A DNA stretch of 64,000 nt, taken from NCBI GenBank assembly GCA_009777515.1, contig WRLR01000001.1:1-64000 (forward strand), given 5' to 3'. The stretch is from Oscillospiraceae bacterium (lineage in GTDB: Bacteria > Bacillota > Clostridia > WRLR01). The notes under the pieces were generated by a model. That model saw only the letters and a list, made by a program, of their open reading frames with translations. It had not been told where the DNA came from and ran no database searches. Shown one piece after another: positions 17,608 to 24,800 of the stretch (positions are counted from its first letter, which is position 1; every line of letters starts with the position of its first letter). The position numbers were made by a program, and so were the translations under genes.

Positions 17608-18544
17608 CAATTTAACCCAGAGGGAAGTGTATGGGCATGCGCTGGCGCGGATGGGCGCAGACAACAAAAAGATAGTCGTATTGGACGCAGACATCAGTAG
17701 CGCCTCGCAAACAGCCATTTTTGCCCGCGAGTACCCCGATCGATTTTTCAATGTTGGTATTGCAGAATGCAACATGATGGCGATGGCTGCGGGCTTTGCG
17801 ACATGCGGCCTCGTCCCTGTGGTCAATACGTTCGCTTTTCTGGTGACGCTCAGGGCGGGCGACGCTTTAAGAAGCTTCACCGCGCACGACAGGCTGAATG
17901 TTAAAATATTCGGAACAAACGCAGGCTTGTCAAATTCTCTTGACGGCTCCAGCCATCAGTCGGTGCAAGCGTTCGCCATTCTGCGTAGCATGCCGAATTT
18001 AACTATCATCGCGCCGTCCGATCCCAATGAAACGGCGGCGGCGGCTGCGGCGGCTATTAATTTCGATGGGCCTGTATATGTGAGCATAGCGAGAAATGTG
18101 ATTCCATATCTATATCCGGATAGCTATCGATTTAAGATAGGCAGGGCATACGAAGTCCGGGGCGGATCGGATATAAGCATCATTGCATGCGGTTATATGG
18201 TCGCCAAGGCTTTGGAAGCGGCAGAAGCGCTGTCCGGCCAGGGCATATCAGCAAGGGTGATAAACATGCATACCATAAAACCCATTGACGTAGAAATGGT
18301 TATTCGCGCGGCGGAAGAAACCGGTGCGATTGTCACTATTGAAGAATCAAGCATATATGGCGGCCTTGGCGGCGCAGTCGCGGAAATCGTGGCCGCCAAT
18401 AAACCTGTGCCGGTCGGTATCGTCGGTATTAAAGACACATTTGCAGAGTCAGGCGATTATGAGGGACTGCTCGCAAAATATGGGCTGGGCGTTGATAGTA
18501 TCGTCAGTAACGTAAATAAAATTTTGGAAATGAAAAAATGTTAA
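17600..18544 (+). CDS. Transketolase, C-terminal (pyrimidine-binding) subunit
   Basis: 314 residues containing the PYR domain (ADISSASQTAIF, FFNVGIAECNMMAMAAGFA with the catalytic Glu that activates TPP) and the C-terminal transketolase domain (IEESSIYGGLGGAVAEI). It forms an alpha2beta2-type enzyme with the preceding subunit. The start ATG at 17600 lies inside the end of the upstream gene (ATGATTGA); a GTG three codons earlier is possible. It retains the substrate-site His region (DGSSHQSVQAFA). Confidence 0.93.
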   Translation: MIDNLTQREVYGHALARMGADNKKIVVLDADISSASQTAIFAREYPDRFFNVGIAECNMMAMAAGFATCGLVPVVNTFAFLVTLRAGDALRSFTAHDRLNVKIFGTNAGLSNSLDGSSHQSVQAFAILRSMPNLTIIAPSDPNETAAAAAAAINFDGPVYVSIARNVIPYLYPDSYRFKIGRAYEVRGGSDISIIACGYMVAKALEAAEALSGQGISARVINMHTIKPIDVEMVIRAAEETGAIVTIEESSIYGGLGGAVAEIVAANKPVPVGIVGIKDTFAESGDYEGLLAKYGLGVDSIVSNVNKILEMKKC

Positions 18545-18563
18545 TGAAGAAAGGGTGGGCGTT

Positions 18564-19622
18564 ATGAATAAAATTCGTATGGGCGTGGTTGGGACAGGTA
18601 ATATTTCAAGAATGCACATCAATGGGATATTGGGAAGCCCTGACGCGGAGCTAAAGGCGATATGCGACAATGACGGCGCCGTGCTAAAAACAAAAGGCGA
18701 CTTGTATGGAATACCCGACGCGCTGCGCTTCACGGACTACGAGGCACTGCTAAAATGCCCGGAGGTGGACGCTATTTCCATTTGCACGCCCAACTGCATG
18801 CACTATCCGGTTGCCGTGGCAGCGGTCCAAAACGGAAAGCCTTTTCTTATTGAAAAGCCGGTCACGATGACATACGAGCAAGCCGTTGCGCTAAAGGACA
18901 TGGCGGCAAAAGCGAATGTCGCGCATATGGTTGACTTTTCGTTTCGTTTTAAGGCGGCTGCCAGGCATGCCAAATGGATGATAGAGCAGGGGTATCTGGG
19001 CGATATACGCCACGTTTATGCCGAATACCTGCAGTGCATGAATGTATCCGACACCTCCGCTTTTACATGGAAGCACAGCAGGGAGCTGGCGGGCACGGGC
19101 GTCCTGAACAACCTCGGCTCGCACGTCGTCGACCTGATTCGTTTCATGGTCGGCGATTTTAACAAAGTGTGCGGCCACGCGGGCGTATGCGTTCCAAGCC
19201 GACCGGGCGGCGCTTCAGGCGGGCGCGGCGTTGTGGACGCATACGATTTCAGCCATACCCTGGGGGAACTGGATTGCGGCGCATCCGTGACGCTGACGCT
19301 GACAAAGATGGCATATGGGCGAAAGAACTACCAGAAAATTGAAGTGTATGGGAGCAAGGGCGCCCTGGTGTATTGCATAGACAGGGACGAATCCATTGAA
19401 GCCTGCGTCGGCGACGTGTACGAGAGGGGCGGCGACTTTCACAGGATTACACTGCCAGCACAAAACTTCCCGGGAATGATGCAGTCATTTTTAAATATTG
19501 TACTCGGGAAGGGCGCCGGGCTTGCGCCCGTGATGGATGACGGCTGTATCAACCAACGGGTGCTAGACGCCATCGATCGTTCGATAACGCAAAATAAATG
19601 GGTCAGCATTGAAAAATCGTAA
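18564..19622 (+). CDS. Gfo/Idh/MocA family NAD(P)-dependent oxidoreductase
   Basis: 352 residues. The N-terminal Rossmann fold (MGVVGTGNISRMHI, then SICTPNCMHYP) binds NAD(P). EKPVTMTYEQA carries the family EKP motif with the catalytic Lys, and a GFO_IDH_MocA C-terminal domain with a GTGVLNNLGSHVVDLIRF segment gives the catalytic Asp/His region. Members oxidise or reduce sugars, inositols and related carbonyls. In this operon it could oxidise an incoming sugar or reduce an aldehyde end-product. AAAGGGTGGG precedes the ATG at 18564. Substrate unknown. Confidence 0.9.
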   Translation: MNKIRMGVVGTGNISRMHINGILGSPDAELKAICDNDGAVLKTKGDLYGIPDALRFTDYEALLKCPEVDAISICTPNCMHYPVAVAAVQNGKPFLIEKPVTMTYEQAVALKDMAAKANVAHMVDFSFRFKAAARHAKWMIEQGYLGDIRHVYAEYLQCMNVSDTSAFTWKHSRELAGTGVLNNLGSHVVDLIRFMVGDFNKVCGHAGVCVPSRPGGASGGRGVVDAYDFSHTLGELDCGASVTLTLTKMAYGRKNYQKIEVYGSKGALVYCIDRDESIEACVGDVYERGGDFHRITLPAQNFPGMMQSFLNIVLGKGAGLAPVMDDGCINQRVLDAIDRSITQNKWVSIEKS

Positions 19623-19673
19623 AATAGTACAAGCGCCGATTATTTAAAATATCTATAAACGGGGGGAGAGACA

Positions 19674-20441
19674 ATGATCAAGATAGGTTACAAACCTGTA
19701 GGCATGAGGATTTCGATAACAGAAAAAGTTGCTTTTGCAAAAGAGCTGGGCCTTGATGCGATTGAGATAAATTCCACGGATTTCAAAAACGCGAATGATG
19801 AGTCGGAATGGGCGGAGGCCTCGCAGAAATACGGGATACTGTTAAAAAGCTACGCTGTGGGCGTTGATTTATGCAACCCCGTGTATGAAGAAACAGAGAC
19901 CGCCACCGTGATAGATGCGGCTAAGCGCATTAAGCCTATGGGCATGGACATGATGCTCACCCGCTCCATGTGGCCGTACAACGGGGTCCCACAAAAAGAC
20001 ACATGGGCGTATACCATCAAAAAAACCAGGGAGTTCGCGGCCATATGCGCCGACTACGGCATCAAGCTCGCGCTTGAAGTCGACCATGGGTGTTTTATCC
20101 ATACCCTGGAACGCGCGCAAGTGTTGATGCACTATGTCGACCACGACAACTTATATTTGAATTATGATCCCGCCAACATGTATATCGGCGGCGCCGATCC
20201 GCTTTACGCCATATCCATAATAAAGGACAAAATCGCCGGTGGGCACATAAAGGACGCTATATACCGCTCCGAGTACAAAGGCGAAACCGGGGTGGGCTAC
20301 GGAGAAGTCGACTATGTAGCGATTTTCAGGGAGCTTAACAAATACAACGTGGACGTCGTCATGCACTATGAGCACTTCAAGCTAAAGGACGAGGTAAGGT
20401 CTGCGCATAAACATATCGTATCCGTTATGAAAAAACTATAA
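19674..20441 (+). CDS. Sugar isomerase/epimerase-like TIM-barrel protein
   Basis: 255 residues of the same fold class as the protein at 10937-11764 but not a close copy. Metal-site residues can be placed at LALEVDHGC (Glu), LNYDPANMYI (Asp), IAGGHIKD (His) and MHYEHFKLKD (Glu). The RBS GGGGGGAGAG is strong. Its position just before the FucI-like isomerase suggests a step on the same sugar (epimerisation, anomer or keto-shift). Substrate unknown. Confidence 0.8.
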   Translation: MIKIGYKPVGMRISITEKVAFAKELGLDAIEINSTDFKNANDESEWAEASQKYGILLKSYAVGVDLCNPVYEETETATVIDAAKRIKPMGMDMMLTRSMWPYNGVPQKDTWAYTIKKTREFAAICADYGIKLALEVDHGCFIHTLERAQVLMHYVDHDNLYLNYDPANMYIGGADPLYAISIIKDKIAGGHIKDAIYRSEYKGETGVGYGEVDYVAIFRELNKYNVDVVMHYEHFKLKDEVRSAHKHIVSVMKKL

Positions 20442-20470
20442 ATAGCTGAGGTCTTTACGGGAGGGCGTGC

Positions 20471-21796
20471 ATGAGAAATATCAGAGTCGGTTTTGTCACA
20501 TTGTCAAGAGTGACATTTAGCTTGGATTTTGCCAAAAGCATATATGAACGTTCCTTAAAAATACTTTCTGCCATGGGCGTTGAAATAGTAGCGTACGATA
20601 AGCTGGCCCTAGAGGTTGAAGATGCCAGGGCAGCCGCTAAAAAATTCCATGATCATGACATAGATTTGCTCATCATACAAAACGGCACTTTTGCGGCGGC
20701 GGACTTGACGATCGAGCTTTCGGTTTTGACGTCCGTGCCGATTATCCTGTGGGCCATACCCGAGCCTGCGGTGAACGGCGCCAGGCTTTTGGCCAACTCG
20801 TTCTGCGGCGCGAATTTAAACGCTTCGTCATTGGCAAAGTTCCAGAGGCCTTTCAAATTTTTCCGGGCGCTGCCGGAAGACGATGCGTTTGTGGCCGAAA
20901 TGTCCGCATATTTTCGGATGTTTAAGGCTTATGTCAATTTGAAGAGCGCGAAAATCGGATGGGTGGGGATGAGATGCCCGGGCTATTATCATTCGTCGAC
21001 AGACGAGTCAAGGCTGCGCCGCGTCGTCGGGCCATCAATCCATCATGTCGACCTGCTGGAGGTCGATCAAGAGATAAAAGCGATCACCGATAACCAAGCG
21101 ATTGAAATGTACGAGAACAGCACCAAAGGCAGGAAATTGGATATTTCAAAAGAAAAGCTGGCGGCGTATGGCAAACTCGGGCTTTCAATGATGAATATCA
21201 AAAAAAGGTATGACATCGACGCTTTTGCCGTTAAATGCTGGCCGGAATTCCCCACTACGCTTTGCCAGGCGCCATGCGCCGCTATCTCATGGATGAACGA
21301 CATGGGGGTCCCCACTAGCTGCGAGGGCGATGTCGAAGGCGCCGTAAATATGCTGCTGCAGACATATTTGACTGGCAGGCAGTCATTTTTCGCGGATTTA
21401 ATAGACTATGACGAAGAAAAAAACACCTGCGTCTATTGGCATTGTGGATCGGCGCCGTCGTTTTTGGCTTCGCCGGGCGCCGCTGTATCCATGCACGAGG
21501 ATTTTAAAGGCGTGGGCATTACCGTAGAGTTTCCGCTAATGCCCGGAAAAATCACGCTTAGCCGCATTGCGACAATCCGCGATGAGTACAGGCTGTTGCT
21601 GGATTCCGGCGAGGCTATAGAAACGGAAATGCTGGCAAGGGGCAACCCGTTGAAGGCAAAGATGTCCAGGGACGTAAAAGAGCTGGTAGAGACAATAATT
21701 TATCAGGGCTTCCCGCACCACTACGTTGTTTCATATGGCGATGTGACGTATGAGATGAAGGAGCTGGCCAAACTGTTGAACATGCAAGTATTGTAA
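20471..21796 (+). CDS. L-fucose/L-arabinose isomerase-family protein
   Basis: 441 residues. The C-terminal half carries the FucI/AraA-type active site: KCWPEFPT (metal Glu), CEGDVEGAVN (Asp) and VYWHCGSAPSF (His). The N-terminal half has the Rossmann-like subdomain with LLIIQNGTFAAAD. These enzymes isomerise aldoses to ketoses using Mn2+, without phosphorylation. To my recollection the sulfoquinovose isomerases of Bacillota (SqvD/SftI) also belong to this broad superfamily, but direct identity cannot be judged here. It is the last gene of the operon; three TATTGTAATT repeats start at its stop codon. Confidence 0.85.
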   Translation: MRNIRVGFVTLSRVTFSLDFAKSIYERSLKILSAMGVEIVAYDKLALEVEDARAAAKKFHDHDIDLLIIQNGTFAAADLTIELSVLTSVPIILWAIPEPAVNGARLLANSFCGANLNASSLAKFQRPFKFFRALPEDDAFVAEMSAYFRMFKAYVNLKSAKIGWVGMRCPGYYHSSTDESRLRRVVGPSIHHVDLLEVDQEIKAITDNQAIEMYENSTKGRKLDISKEKLAAYGKLGLSMMNIKKRYDIDAFAVKCWPEFPTTLCQAPCAAISWMNDMGVPTSCEGDVEGAVNMLLQTYLTGRQSFFADLIDYDEEKNTCVYWHCGSAPSFLASPGAAVSMHEDFKGVGITVEFPLMPGKITLSRIATIRDEYRLLLDSGEAIETEMLARGNPLKAKMSRDVKELVETIIYQGFPHHYVVSYGDVTYEMKELAKLLNMQVL

Positions 21797-21830
21797 TTGA
21801 TCTATTGTAATTGTGCTATTGTAATTAACT
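21789..21830. repeat. 14-bp tandem array, three units, overlapping a stop codon
   Basis: TATTGTAATT recurs at 21789, 21803 and 21817. The first copy contains the stop codon of the isomerase gene. Confidence 0.75.
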
Positions 21831-21880
21831 CAATACCATTTTGTTTTATTTGGATTTCGCGGGGCGGGCGGCCGGGGTGG

Positions 21881-22252
21881 TCAGCCTGCCCTGTTGCGAT
21901 CGAAACCTTTGTATCTTGTGCCTTGGAAGGTCAGGTTGCCGGTGTCGCCCTCGGCCAGCATGCCGTATTCCTTGCCCGGCACTTTTAGCTCCATGCGGTC
22001 ACCGCTCTCTACCTCGAATGTGGCGAAGTATGTGGAGGACGACGAAAAATGGTGGGAAGATGCGTCTCCGCCATGGTGGTGGTGGCTGCTGCCGACCGCC
22101 GTGCGCTTTGCGACAACCTTTGCGACCACCGTCAGGACGGGGGAGCTGTTGTTCGCGCCCCACTCCATGCCGCCTCTTATTATATTGGCGGCGACAAGGC
22201 CAAAGACCAGTGCGAACCCCACAACGAAGATTACGGTAATAATCGGAAACAT
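21881..22252 (-). CDS. DUF2500 family small membrane protein
   Basis: 123 residues. One N-terminal membrane helix (about 3-25) is followed by a soluble beta domain: PVLTVVAKVVAKRTAV, then YFATFEVESGDRMELKV and MLAEGDTGNLTFQGTRYKGF, which is the DUF2500 pattern. A His-rich loop (SSHHHHGG) lies in the middle. The function of the family is not known. It converges on the sugar operon and is transcribed away from the MBL-fold gene's end by ~50 bp. Confidence 0.85.
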   Translation of the reverse strand: MFPIITVIFVVGFALVFGLVAANIIRGGMEWGANNSSPVLTVVAKVVAKRTAVGSSHHHHGGDASSHHFSSSSTYFATFEVESGDRMELKVPGKEYGMLAEGDTGNLTFQGTRYKGFDRNRAG

Positions 22253-22303
22253 TAAAGCATTACCTCCGCAAGGCGTGTCTCATATCTAAGGCGTGTCTCG
22301 TAT

Positions 22304-22978
22304 CTATGGAAACGCCGGGCTGTCCGCGTATCCGTAATGGGCGGTGATCACATAGCGGAAGCCGCCAAGCCCGGCCAGCCTATCTATATCGGCCTTTTGC
22401 TGTTCGTCGGATTTGTTGTATATTGAGATGAACATCCCGACCTTGCCGTCTTTTATGCTCAGGTTGTCGCCCGCGAAAAGGTACAGCCCGTCGAGCAAAT
22501 AGCATACGGAGTCGTCCGCGTGGCCCGGCGTCCCAATGACCTCGACAGTGCGCCCGTTTATTTCGAGGGAATCGCCGTCCGATACGGTATGGACGCCCGC
22601 GCCCCCCTTTGCGCCGTAGACGGTGGCGGCGCCAAACAGCCCCAGGCCCGCCGTATGGTCGCCGTGGGTGTGCGTCATGAGCACCTGGGCGACGTCCTCG
22701 CCCGATATGCCCAGTTGGGACAGGCCCTGCTCCACCGCGCCGCTGTTCCCGCCGGCGTCCACGGCTATATACGAGCCGCCGCAGTCTATCAGGAACATAC
22801 TGACAAAACCGGTGTTAATCGCATAGATGCCCGGCAAAAACTCGCCCGTTTGCACGGCGTTCATCTGGCTCTGCTCGCTGCGTATTTTGATGAGCACGCC
22901 CCCGGCTGCGGCGATCAGCGCGCCGAAGACGATCGACGAAATTATTAGCGTCCTGCGCTTTGGCTTTTTAATTTTCAT
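22304..22978 (-). CDS. Membrane-anchored metallo-beta-lactamase-fold hydrolase
   Basis: About 224 residues. A basic N-terminus (MKIKKPKRR) and one membrane helix precede an MBL domain with the zinc motif THTHGDH, GHADDSV and a C-terminal TAHYGY His. The active site would face outside. Family members hydrolyse thioesters, lactones, phosphodiesters or lactams; the precise substrate is open. The ATG at 22978 is preferred because AAAAGG is 9 bp upstream; an in-frame ATG at 22987 overlaps that RBS and one at 23008 lacks its own. Confidence 0.85.
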   Translation of the reverse strand: MKIKKPKRRTLIISSIVFGALIAAAGGVLIKIRSEQSQMNAVQTGEFLPGIYAINTGFVSMFLIDCGGSYIAVDAGGNSGAVEQGLSQLGISGEDVAQVLMTHTHGDHTAGLGLFGAATVYGAKGGAGVHTVSDGDSLEINGRTVEVIGTPGHADDSVCYLLDGLYLFAGDNLSIKDGKVGMFISIYNKSDEQQKADIDRLAGLGGFRYVITAHYGYADSPAFP

Positions 22979-23037
22979 TGGCCGCATCCTTTTAGGCGTT
23001 TTCGGCATATTGTTTGCATCGCCAATTATATCATATT

Positions 23038-23117
23038 GGGCGATTGCGAGTTCGGGCGATTGCGAGTTTAGGCGACTGCGAGTTTGGGCGACTGCGAGTT
23101 TGGGTGACTGCGAGTTC
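23038..23117. repeat. 16-bp tandem array, five units
   Basis: The unit is GGGCGATTGCGAGTTT with single-base variants (C/T at positions 7 and 16, A/G at 1, C/T at 4). It lies between divergent genes (MBL-fold and pepC), in the upstream region of both. Confidence 0.85.
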
Positions 23118-23203
23118 TGATTTATCGGACATGGCGATGCAAATTGTGTATAATTAGTTTATCAATACTTCTAATCAATAATATTAAAAGGATGGTGCAT
23201 TAT

Positions 23204-24568
23204 ATGTCGAGCTTGGCGAACAAAAATTACGGTTCCGGCGTTTCGTTAGAAACCATACGGGGCTTCGCGGAGTCGTTTGCAGCGGACCCAGTGAAGCAAC
23301 TGGTCATGAACGCGGTGGTGAAAAATGGGCTGCCCAACACCGCAGAGAACTATATGAGCGGCGTTAATATGCAGCACACATTCTCGATACAGATAGAGAC
23401 CGGCAAGGTCACGAACCAAAAGTCCAGCGGCCGGTGCTGGCTGTTTGCGGGGCTCAACACGCTGCGCCTGGAGATCATGCGCAAATGCAACCTGAAGCAT
23501 TTCGAGCTGTCGCAGAACTTCCCCATGTTTTGGGACAAATTTGAGAAGGCGAACTATTTCTTGGACAGCATCATAGAGACCGCCGACGAGCCGGTGGGCA
23601 GCCGCGTGCTCGATCACCTGCTGGCCGCGCCCATGCAGGACGGGGGCCAATGGGACATGTTTGCAGCGCTGGTCGAAAAATACGGCGCCGCCCCGCAGAG
23701 CCAGATGCCGGAGACGTTCCACAGCAGCAGCACCGGCGTCATGAACAAATACCTGACGCTCAAGCTGCGCGAATTCGCCGTTGTGCTGCGAAACGCGTAC
23801 GCAGGTGGACAGACGCGCGAACAGTTGGCGGAGCAAAAGACAGACATGCTCAGGACCATTTACCAGATGCTGTGCATTTGCCTGGGCAACCCGCCGACTG
23901 CGTTCGATTTCGAATACCGGGACAAGGACAAGAAGTTCCATAGGGAGAGCGGCCTGACGCCGCTGACTTTCGCCGAAAAATACATAGGCAGCTCGCTGGA
24001 CGACTATGTGAGCCTCATTAACGCCCCGACCGCCGACAAGGAGTACTACAAGACGTTTACGGTGCAGTACCTGGGCAATGTCAAGGGCGGCAGGGAGGTA
24101 AAATACCTGAACCTGCCCAGCGACGAGCTGAAGGCGCTGGCCATTGCGCAGTTGTCGGACGATCAGCCGGTGTGGTTTGGCTGCGACGTGGGCCAATGGC
24201 TGTCCCGGGAGAACGGCGCCATGGATTTGGACAGCTTCAACTACGAGGGCGTGCTGTTTACGAAGTTCCCGCTTACGAAAGCGGAGCGCCTTGACTACCG
24301 CGAGTCCATGCTCACGCATGCCATGGTGTTTCTGGGCGTGAACCTGGTGGACGGCAAGCCCAACCGCTGGAAGGTGGAAAACAGTTGGGGCGACAAGGCG
24401 GGCAAGGAGGGCTGGTTCATCATGTCCGACGCTTGGTTCGACGAGTTCAACTACCAAATAGTCGTACACAAAAAATATCTGAACGAAAAACAACTCGCCG
24501 CGCTGGGGCTGGCGCCCATCGTGCTAAAGCCGTGGGACCCGATGGGGTCGCTGGCGCTGATGCATTGA
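23204..24568 (+). CDS. pepC: Aminopeptidase C (bleomycin-hydrolase family, C1 peptidase)
   Basis: 454 residues, the usual length. The catalytic Cys78 lies in GRCWLFAGLN, His372 in LTHAMVFLG and Asn393 in VENSWGDK. The family forms a hexameric barrel that trims peptides from the N-terminus in the cytoplasm. The ATG at 23204 is used: AAGGATGG lies about 10 bp upstream, and an ATG four codons earlier overlaps that RBS. A TATAAT at about 23150 may be its -10 element. A dispersed element separates it from polA. Confidence 0.95.
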   Translation: MSSLANKNYGSGVSLETIRGFAESFAADPVKQLVMNAVVKNGLPNTAENYMSGVNMQHTFSIQIETGKVTNQKSSGRCWLFAGLNTLRLEIMRKCNLKHFELSQNFPMFWDKFEKANYFLDSIIETADEPVGSRVLDHLLAAPMQDGGQWDMFAALVEKYGAAPQSQMPETFHSSSTGVMNKYLTLKLREFAVVLRNAYAGGQTREQLAEQKTDMLRTIYQMLCICLGNPPTAFDFEYRDKDKKFHRESGLTPLTFAEKYIGSSLDDYVSLINAPTADKEYYKTFTVQYLGNVKGGREVKYLNLPSDELKALAIAQLSDDQPVWFGCDVGQWLSRENGAMDLDSFNYEGVLFTKFPLTKAERLDYRESMLTHAMVFLGVNLVDGKPNRWKVENSWGDKAGKEGWFIMSDAWFDEFNYQIVVHKKYLNEKQLAALGLAPIVLKPWDPMGSLALMH

Positions 24569-24640
24569 CGATGCCGGCAAATGAGGCGGCTTCGGTAAAG
24601 GGATGGGCGCCAATGGGGCAACGAGTTAACGATGTAACAA

Positions 24641-24769
24641 TAGGCAATTGTAAATGCCGGTTTTTACGGGCGAACACTGTTCGCCCCTACAATATTTTGT
24701 ATATATGCAAAAATGGCTGACCACATGTAGGGACGCACATTGTGCGTCCGCGACTTTTGCAATCGCCTA
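24641..24769. mobile_element. MITE-like element copy A (TA-flanked, no transposase)
   Basis: 129 bp. The ends are TAGGCAATTG and, inverted, TAGGCGATTG, so the element begins and ends with TA. Inside are two palindromes, GGGCGAACACTGTTCGCCC and GGACGCACATTGTGCGTCC. Its reverse complement aligns over nearly its full length with copy B at 29794-29932. There is no room for a gene. TA ends fit an IS630/mariner-type target, an inference. Confidence 0.75.
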
Positions 24770-24800
24770 AACGATACAACAAGGTAACGAGGTAATAAAT

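Noticed and set aside
23246-24493. A 415-codon open frame antisense to pepC, and other long antisense frames (for example 5816-6838, 35171-36286)
   Set aside because: They lie fully opposite strongly supported genes, have no family motifs and arise from GC-rich codon usage on the coding strand.
24661-24760. Palindromes after pepC as simple terminators
   Set aside because: Neither is followed by a T-run, and both recur with shared ends at 29794-29932, which fits a dispersed element better.
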